Shown in pieces: positions 24,868-30,532 of a stretch of DNA of 30,532 bases (position 1 is its first letter; each line of letters opens with the position of its first letter). The stretch is from assembly GCA_964508895.1 (NCBI GenBank), contig CAZDWF010000029.1:1-30532 (forward strand), given 5' to 3'. The position numbers were made by a program, and so were the translations under genes. Below the pieces are notes generated by a model. It saw nothing but the letters and a program-made list of their open reading frames with translations. It was not told the origin of the DNA and searched no databases. Source of the stretch: M55B132 sp964508895 (lineage in GTDB: Bacteria > Bacteroidota > Bacteroidia > Bacteroidales > B18-G4).

Positions 24868-27582
24868 ATGAAAAATCTAATCATTCTGGTTTTCTTACTC
24901 TCTTTATGTACCCCGCTCTTTTCACAAGTTTACGATGTAATACCTGATGAAAACGGAGAACCTTTTGGTATAAAAGTTTTTGATGGTGAATCTTTTCATA
25001 AATATAAGCTTGATAAGATCTCTTCTGATAATGAATATGAAATAAAACTTGGAGATAAGATTCTCCAACTTGATTTTTCGCATTGGATGAATCAGGATAT
25101 GGGGCTTCAATCAGATCAGAAAGTAGGTATTCCTGAAATATTTGAACCCGGTTTGATCCCTGAAGGGGATTTATTGCGGGACCTTGTATTTTCTCCTGAT
25201 GGAACTATCCTTGCAGCTTTATATCAGCATAGTGACAATGTATTTTTTTACAATACTTCAAATTTTGATATTCTTGCAATAGTGAATATGGGTCTCGAGC
25301 CTATGGATATAAAATTAACGGATCAATATGCTTATACATGTTGCCATAAATCCAATGAAGTTTATATTATTGACCTTTCAGATTACTCTGTATCCAACAG
25401 TTTTGAAGTCTTTTATGAACCTTGCCAGATAGAAGTAAACCAGGATGAGAGCATTGTGTATGTTGCCTGCCATAGCTTTCTTGATGGTTCCGTCGCTGCT
25501 TATAACTCAAACTCAGGTGATGTAATATTTCATACATGGGATCCATTTATACATTACCAGGGAAGTGGTGGGTCCACAGGGAGAACATCGTATCGCTTTA
25601 CTGAATTTGCTCTTTCTCCAAACGATAATTATATTGTTGCCATCAATACCAGCGGACAGGCCCCTTCTGTTTTTAGTGCTACCAATGGTGAGCTGGTAAA
25701 AACATTCAATTTCGGAGGTGGTTTCAGAGGTTCCGGATTTTCTGTTACAGGAGACACAATGTATATGTATTGCACCCAGCATCCTGATTCCATGAGTATG
25801 CACAGAATCGATATTAACGACTTAACAGTTATCGATTCCATTATAGCCATTACCACTGAATCCGGCATGATTGGTACTACTGATTTAGCAATTAGTCAGG
25901 ATGGCTCAAAAGTTCTTACAGTAGATAATTCCTGGAACAGTCAGTATTGTATATTTGATTTCAAATCCCATACTTATCAATATATTTTCGATGACGGCCT
26001 TTTTGGCCACATTAATCTCTATACAACTTATGACAGGAAGTATGCAATATCACAGGTATTTCTGCATGCAAAGCTCATCAAGCTGGAAACAGGAGAGATA
26101 ATTAATCGTACACCTGTAGGGTTGCCCATTGGTTTAGCAGGGAATGCTTCTCCCGCAGATGATAAAGTTGCATTGAGTGACGGCCCTTTCTATTCTTTAC
26201 CTGAATTTCCCGATGAGAAGTTCTACCAGTTTGACTTTAGCGATCATCTGAACTTTACCACGGATTCAATAATTTATTCAGGAAGTGAACCGGAAGCAGA
26301 TATGACCAATTGTGCTGTTCTTTCAACGGATGGGAATAAGCTTATCGCAACAAATACATTATCTGATAATATTAGTATTATTGATTTTTCCACAGGACAG
26401 CTGGATACTCTCATTTCCATGGACGGTGTTTCAGTAGTTGTTGCTGTTCCCAATAGAGATTTCGTGATGGTTGCAGGAAAAGATGCTATAAGTACAAATA
26501 TCATTGACATGACAAATTACGAGATTATCGCAGATATTCCTACCGGAAACGCTGATGCATTATTTGTCACGGAAGATGGAGAAGAAGCTTATGCATTTCA
26601 AATCTTATCATCAGAGCTTGCATCTATAAAGAAAATAGAGATCAGCGGTGCTTCAAGCCAGATTGTTGATGAGTTGCTTGTTAGTCATAGTAATTGCAGC
26701 TGGCATTTAGTGATGCATGAAGTTGACAGGAGAACTACAATTGCATTAAGTCCTGATGGAAACTATATTATATTAGGAGCTATTGACAACAGCATAGGTG
26801 ATGTAGTCCATATCGTAGATACACAAATTATGGAGATTGTCGCCACATTAGGTGTAAGCAATGATTGCATTTATGATTATGCATTTACCGATGATTCAAA
26901 GAGGGTTTGTGCTTTGACCAAAAACACTCAAGTCCACATTATTAATCTTGACGGGGCAAATTCCTTTGTTGAAAGTGATGTGTTTCTTGAAGATTATGCT
27001 TTTTCTGTTGAATACAATCCTTTCGACGATCTGTTTTATATTGTTCTAAAATCAAATTTGCTATATCAGGTAAATCCTTATACAGGAGAAATTCTTGAAA
27101 CGACTTTGGTCCTTAGCTGGGATTATTCCTGGCAGGTAGGTATTGACCAGGATGGGGATCCATTTGTTCGAGGTTCAGAGAATATAGTATATCTTGACGA
27201 GAGTTTTACTTTACCGGGCGTATCATTGGATTTCTCATACAATGCGGACCACAACCTTTTTGTCATTCCTGTACCCGGACCTGATAAAGTGTGTGTATTT
27301 GATCCTCTGAGTGTTGGTATAAATACCTATCCAGTGAGTCATAGAAGTGAAAGCGTAAGTGTTTATCCTAATCCTGCAAATGAGATAGTATTTATTTCTT
27401 CTGGGGATATCATAGAAAATGTGAAGATTATGGATTCTCAGGGTAAATTTATCTTAAGTAAAGACTATAACAGCAGAAATGTTTCTGTTTCTGTTAAGGA
27501 TTATCAGGATGGAACTTATTTTGTTGTGGTTAAAGATGCTGAAAGCACATCAAGCAATAAGCTAATTATTGCTCATCAATAA
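24868..27582 (+). CDS. Large beta-propeller (YVTN/WD40-like) protein with T9SS sorting domain
   Basis: Secreted protein of 904 residues, function unknown. The signal peptide is MKNLIILVFLLSLCTPLFSQ. From about residue 100 to 800, blade-like repeats recur: 'LVFSPDGTILAALY', 'VYIIDLSDYSVSN', 'FALSPNDNYIVAI', 'AISQDGSKVLTVD', 'VLSTDGNKLIATN', 'ALSPDGNYIILGA' and 'AFTDDSKRVCALT'. These resemble surface-layer YVTN/WD40 propellers, possibly two propellers in series. The T9SS type A domain is at about 831-904 (SVYPNPANEIVFIS ... DGTYFVVVKD ... KLIIAHQ). It diverges from the patatin gene and converges on the FISUMP gene with 33 bases between. It may bind carbohydrate or protein; that is inferred from fold only. 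Confidence 0.88.
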   Translation: MKNLIILVFLLSLCTPLFSQVYDVIPDENGEPFGIKVFDGESFHKYKLDKISSDNEYEIKLGDKILQLDFSHWMNQDMGLQSDQKVGIPEIFEPGLIPEGDLLRDLVFSPDGTILAALYQHSDNVFFYNTSNFDILAIVNMGLEPMDIKLTDQYAYTCCHKSNEVYIIDLSDYSVSNSFEVFYEPCQIEVNQDESIVYVACHSFLDGSVAAYNSNSGDVIFHTWDPFIHYQGSGGSTGRTSYRFTEFALSPNDNYIVAINTSGQAPSVFSATNGELVKTFNFGGGFRGSGFSVTGDTMYMYCTQHPDSMSMHRIDINDLTVIDSIIAITTESGMIGTTDLAISQDGSKVLTVDNSWNSQYCIFDFKSHTYQYIFDDGLFGHINLYTTYDRKYAISQVFLHAKLIKLETGEIINRTPVGLPIGLAGNASPADDKVALSDGPFYSLPEFPDEKFYQFDFSDHLNFTTDSIIYSGSEPEADMTNCAVLSTDGNKLIATNTLSDNISIIDFSTGQLDTLISMDGVSVVVAVPNRDFVMVAGKDAISTNIIDMTNYEIIADIPTGNADALFVTEDGEEAYAFQILSSELASIKKIEISGASSQIVDELLVSHSNCSWHLVMHEVDRRTTIALSPDGNYIILGAIDNSIGDVVHIVDTQIMEIVATLGVSNDCIYDYAFTDDSKRVCALTKNTQVHIINLDGANSFVESDVFLEDYAFSVEYNPFDDLFYIVLKSNLLYQVNPYTGEILETTLVLSWDYSWQVGIDQDGDPFVRGSENIVYLDESFTLPGVSLDFSYNADHNLFVIPVPGPDKVCVFDPLSVGINTYPVSHRSESVSVYPNPANEIVFISSGDIIENVKIMDSQGKFILSKDYNSRNVSVSVKDYQDGTYFVVVKDAESTSSNKLIIAHQ

Positions 27583-27615
27583 CATATAGTCAGCTTATTT
27601 ATAACACACTACAGA

Positions 27616-28947
27616 TCAGTCTTTGAGGCAACGTACAGAGATTCCCCATGTCATGGGAAGGAACTTCCTGTTTATCTTGATAAATTCATCTTTCAGGAGT
27701 CGACAATATGCATCGTTAACAGGCTTCTCTGTTGATGACCACCAGCAAGCATATATGGTGAGATCAGCAAACAACCCATCCGGAGGGCGATGACCAGCGG
27801 GAAGGCCTCTGAAACCGACTGAATCTATACCGTTACCGTTATTATTCCAGCCAAAGGTGGATTTAAGCTTCCAGCCCTCATTAACGCCACGCCATCCAGG
27901 CCATTCAATCTGGCATGGAGCCATGCCAAGGTAAAATTCAAGGTCTTGCCATTCAAATTCTGTCGGGATATGCCAGCCGTCAGGACAAATACCTTGTGCT
28001 GCGGGGGCAGTTGTATATTGCATCATCTCATTCCATTTGTATAATCCACCGTATTCATCACAATAAGTCTCATCATTATCATAGCAGTATTTTTCAATGA
28101 CACCATTGTTTGTCTGGCTGCCGCTTACTTTCACACCGGCATTCAGGTTTTCTTTCAACCAGCATTGAGTACCTATAAGCACAGTATTATAAATCTGAAA
28201 GTCATAAGTTATAGTTGGAATTCCAGGGCACGGTATTCCTTCGCTTATTTCAAAAATATAAAGTTTATCAGTCTGCGGAGCATCCACAATTATGTCGCTT
28301 CCATTGATATCAAGTTCATTCGTCGCAAAACCAATATACCTCAGGTAGTCACCCAGGCAAAACCCAAAATCACTTATTGCTTCCTGCGATTTAATATTTA
28401 CTGTCGTTTCTCTATAAGAGGAATATTCTAATTTACATTGACCAGCAAATTCATTGTTTTTGTTTGCATTTAGCATTTTAATTGTTTTGCTAGTGTGCTT
28501 CCCTGTGGCGGTAAGCAAATAATATCCCTTACTTCCTGAATGAAAATTAAAAGAATGGCTGCCTTGATTTAAGGAATAGCTATATTGTTCTAATGCTCTT
28601 CCTGAAATGTCTCGTATAGTAATAGAAATATCTTCATTTCTTAACAGATCCAGATTAATTGATGTTTCACCATTAAAAGGATTGGGATAGTTCTGTGATA
28701 GTGTGAAACTGTTTTCATCCATAGGTTCACTATCACTGATGCCAGTGGAAAAATCCAGTACCAACACAGTATCGGGTGCATACAGTGTCGTATCATTGTG
28801 TTGTGAGAGGTTTTCAATGAATATACTATCTAACGGGATGTGTTTCCCATCGTATTCTGCAGTGAAAGTCAATACTATTGAAGGTTTTTGACCAGAAGCA
28901 CTCAGCATCAGTAAAAGTGCCAGTGCTGGAAGGTAAAATCTTTTCAT
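27616..28947 (-). CDS. FISUMP-domain protein with an internal T9SS-like module
   Basis: Secreted protein of 443 residues. The signal peptide is MKRFYLPALALLLMLSASGQ. After about 60 residues comes a module at 83-160 that reads like a T9SS type A sorting domain (SQNYPNPFNGETSINLDLL, IRDISGRAL, KGYYLLTATG, KTIKML), but it is internal. A ~90-residue linker follows, then the Fibrobacter major paralogous (FISUMP) domain from about 250 to the C terminus. Its hallmarks are IGTQCWLKENLN, YGGLYKWNEMM, CPDGWHIPTEFEWQDLE, GLPAGHRP, WWSSTE and SVRCLKD. FISUMP domains are surface-associated with unknown function. Because the sorting module is not terminal, export by T9SS is uncertain, and the module may instead act as an Ig-like spacer. 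Confidence 0.88.
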   Translation of the reverse strand: MKRFYLPALALLLMLSASGQKPSIVLTFTAEYDGKHIPLDSIFIENLSQHNDTTLYAPDTVLVLDFSTGISDSEPMDENSFTLSQNYPNPFNGETSINLDLLRNEDISITIRDISGRALEQYSYSLNQGSHSFNFHSGSKGYYLLTATGKHTSKTIKMLNANKNNEFAGQCKLEYSSYRETTVNIKSQEAISDFGFCLGDYLRYIGFATNELDINGSDIIVDAPQTDKLYIFEISEGIPCPGIPTITYDFQIYNTVLIGTQCWLKENLNAGVKVSGSQTNNGVIEKYCYDNDETYCDEYGGLYKWNEMMQYTTAPAAQGICPDGWHIPTEFEWQDLEFYLGMAPCQIEWPGWRGVNEGWKLKSTFGWNNNGNGIDSVGFRGLPAGHRPPDGLFADLTIYACWWSSTEKPVNDAYCRLLKDEFIKINRKFLPMTWGISVRCLKD

Positions 28948-29534
28948 GATTTCCGGCTTGGGTTAACAAATGGTTTGAGTATACTTATTTAATGACAATA
29001 TATATGATGTATTGGTTGCATTTGGGTTATGGGATGTGAAGATACAGGAGTCGTGAAATTATTAATTATCAAGCAAGCATATCAGGTGGTGAGACTTTCC
29101 AGACATTTAAATTTTCTGGAGTACGGTTATGGAAAATTAGTGTTTATATTTCTAAGAATTTTGTCGGCGTTTGTGTTTTATGGTTATTAATTAAGTTCTT
29201 TGTTTTCTCTACATTTAAGATATAAAATAAACATTAATTGGTGAAAAAAATCTAAGTTTAACAAATTGGTTCATCAGAGGAAAATCCTGCTAAAGTTATT
29301 ATAGAGATTACTTGCATGTCAACACAATTTGTTGTATATTAGCACTTAATTGGCATTTGTATAAATCAAATACAAAAGTGAAACTACCCTATAGTTGACA
29401 TCTGTTACTAAAACCAATCTAGTCAAAAGCACTTTTTTCTATTTGTCTTCAAATCCATAATTCAAAACACACTGACATTATAATATTATTATTGGCCATC
29501 ATTGGTTAATTAGATGATATATATTATAAGAATT
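28948..29534. other. 587-base intergenic region without a gene
   Basis: Divergent spacer between the FISUMP gene and the YjbH-like gene. It is AT-rich, and no frame above about 60 codons is supported. The only structure noted is a 7-bp inverted repeat, TTTGTAT/ATACAAA, at 29356-29362 and 29370-29376 with a 7-base loop. It shows no clear heptamer array, unlike most other spacers in the window. Its length suggests regulatory sequence for the downstream locus. Confidence 0.6.
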
Positions 29535-30532
29535 ATGATAAGAAACATTATAAAAGTGATTTGCGGATATATAATTATAAATCTAACATTAACTTCTACA
29601 GCACAGAACAGGTTGGAGAAAATAGATTCGGTATTAACAAGCTGTGGATTTGAGAATGTAAGTACATATTTTTCCAATAATACATACATTGTTGGAATTG
29701 AAAATAACATATACCGCTGGGATCTGTCTAGCATATATATATCATATGACCTTATTCAATCCACAATAGATAGCAATCAAGGATTCTCCATCCTTTTTTT
29801 AGAGTTTAACCAGCCTTTGTTATATATTCATAGAACAGAAACCAAACAAATTAAAGAGTCAGGCTATCATGAAATAACGATAAAACCATATAGCAATAAG
29901 TATAGAAATAGTTGGGAAAAGATCAAGGATATTAATCCCGAAAATCCATCAGTTAATAAGTTTGACCTTGTGCTTTACCCTAAATTTATACTTCAAAATA
30001 TTTACTTCAAAAAAATATACGAAATTCAATTAAATATATGTCCTGCACTGGAAACCACATTATGGAGAGGAATGAAGTTTACAGGGCAGGTAATAATTCC
30101 CATTGTAAACGACCTAGGCAAGGAAGGTGATAGGATACGACCAGGCTTTGTAACGCTTTCCCAACGCTTCTGGCTATGGAATAGAGTTTATTCCATAGTT
30201 ACCATTGGTAACTTTAATTTCAACAGATATGGCTCTGATCTAGAACTACAATACCCTTTTGGAAATAATCATTGGAACCTTGCTTTCAACGCAGGCTTAA
30301 CCGGACATTCAAACTTTCTGGAAGGCAGATGGATTAAGGATGATATTAATACCATAACCTGGTTTACTACATTAAGTTACTTATACGAAAAATACAACCT
30401 TCAATTCGACATAAATTATGGACAATATATTAATAAGGATATAGGTTTTCGCATTGATTGCACACGCTTCTTTGGCGAAACTACCATAGGCTTTTATGCC
30501 ATGTATACTAAAAATCAGAGTGATAGTTTTAC
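29535..30532 (+). CDS. YjbH-like outer-membrane protein, 3' end cut by window edge
   Basis: Open frame of 332 codons from ATG 29535 to the last base with no stop, so the gene continues beyond the window. An N-terminal signal-like segment (MIRNIIKVICGYIIINLTLT) ends near STAQN. The rest alternates aromatic and polar residues in beta-strand fashion. The stretch about 305-325 (INKDIGFRIDCTRFFGETTI) resembles the repeated 'D-x-G-x-R-x-D-x-T-R-x-F-G-D/E-x-x-I-G-F/L' pattern of YjbH proteins. These are outer-membrane components of exopolysaccharide export and assembly in Gram-negatives. Placement after a long spacer suggests the start of a polysaccharide locus. The family assignment is moderate; that it is a real coding frame is nearly certain. 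Confidence 0.75.
   Translation, partial: MIRNIIKVICGYIIINLTLTSTAQNRLEKIDSVLTSCGFENVSTYFSNNTYIVGIENNIYRWDLSSIYISYDLIQSTIDSNQGFSILFLEFNQPLLYIHRTETKQIKESGYHEITIKPYSNKYRNSWEKIKDINPENPSVNKFDLVLYPKFILQNIYFKKIYEIQLNICPALETTLWRGMKFTGQVIIPIVNDLGKEGDRIRPGFVTLSQRFWLWNRVYSIVTIGNFNFNRYGSDLELQYPFGNNHWNLAFNAGLTGHSNFLEGRWIKDDINTITWFTTLSYLYEKYNLQFDINYGQYINKDIGFRIDCTRFFGETTIGFYAMYTKNQSDSF

Noticed and set aside
29356..29376. TTTGTAT/ATACAAA inverted repeat as an operator
   Set aside because: A 7-bp AT-rich inverted repeat is expected by chance in a spacer of this length and composition, and no regulator is nearby.
28948..29534. Search for tRNA or small RNA in the longest spacer
   Set aside because: No cloverleaf-like arms, TTC-loop sequence or GC-rich stem with U-run was found.

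Overview
The window is AT-rich chromosomal DNA from a member of the Bacteroidota, probably uncultured or environmental. Three lines support this. Three secreted proteins end in a type IX secretion (T9SS) sorting module of the 'YPNP' kind, and a fourth carries such a module internally. Several genes are preceded by the Bacteroidetes -7 promoter element TAnnTTTG. The family content (FISUMP domain, WG repeats, patatin-barrel fusions, PepSY-like lipoproteins) is also typical. No RNA gene, insertion sequence, CRISPR array or phage gene was recognised.

Layout. 2-2151: the 3' part of an iron-type alcohol dehydrogenase, overlapping by 4 bases a PLP enzyme of the D-threonine aldolase/D-serine dehydratase fold. 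2343-6114: a T9SS-exported protein, replicative helicase DnaB and a PepSY-like lipoprotein with an Asp/His tail. 6289-8354: sucC (minus) and a LolD-type ATPase (plus), diverging from one shared promoter region. 8435-15159: a 19-unit TPR protein, a cysteine-desulfurase-like enzyme and an MFS transporter. 15166-19857: three minus-strand genes, namely a T9SS protein with a CxxCH motif, a membrane-anchored metallophosphoesterase and a fused LeuC/LeuD-type aconitase-family hydro-lyase. 20149-24613: a WG-repeat protein, a lipoprotein and a patatin-POTRA-barrel protein. 24868-28947: a large beta-propeller T9SS protein and a FISUMP protein. 29535-30532: the start of a YjbH-like outer-membrane gene that leaves the window, possibly the edge of a polysaccharide locus.

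The genes do not form one pathway. They mix housekeeping functions (dnaB, sucC, aconitase family, LolD) with cell-envelope and secretion functions. Plausible functional pairs are the dehydrogenase with the PLP enzyme (1-2151) and the patatin protein with the lipoprotein (21362-24613).

The most unusual signal lies between the genes. At least eight intergenic spaces hold degenerate tandem repeats with a strict 7-base period. The words differ from site to site (TAGANNN, NGGYATC, CCCGTNA, TTATTAA, TGAAGAA and others), but the period is kept. Arrays often begin at a stop codon, and one fills a convergent gap from stop codon to stop codon (21238-21363). They resemble in form the heptanucleotide STRR repeats of filamentous cyanobacteria, but the changing words make them look like a process rather than a fixed element.
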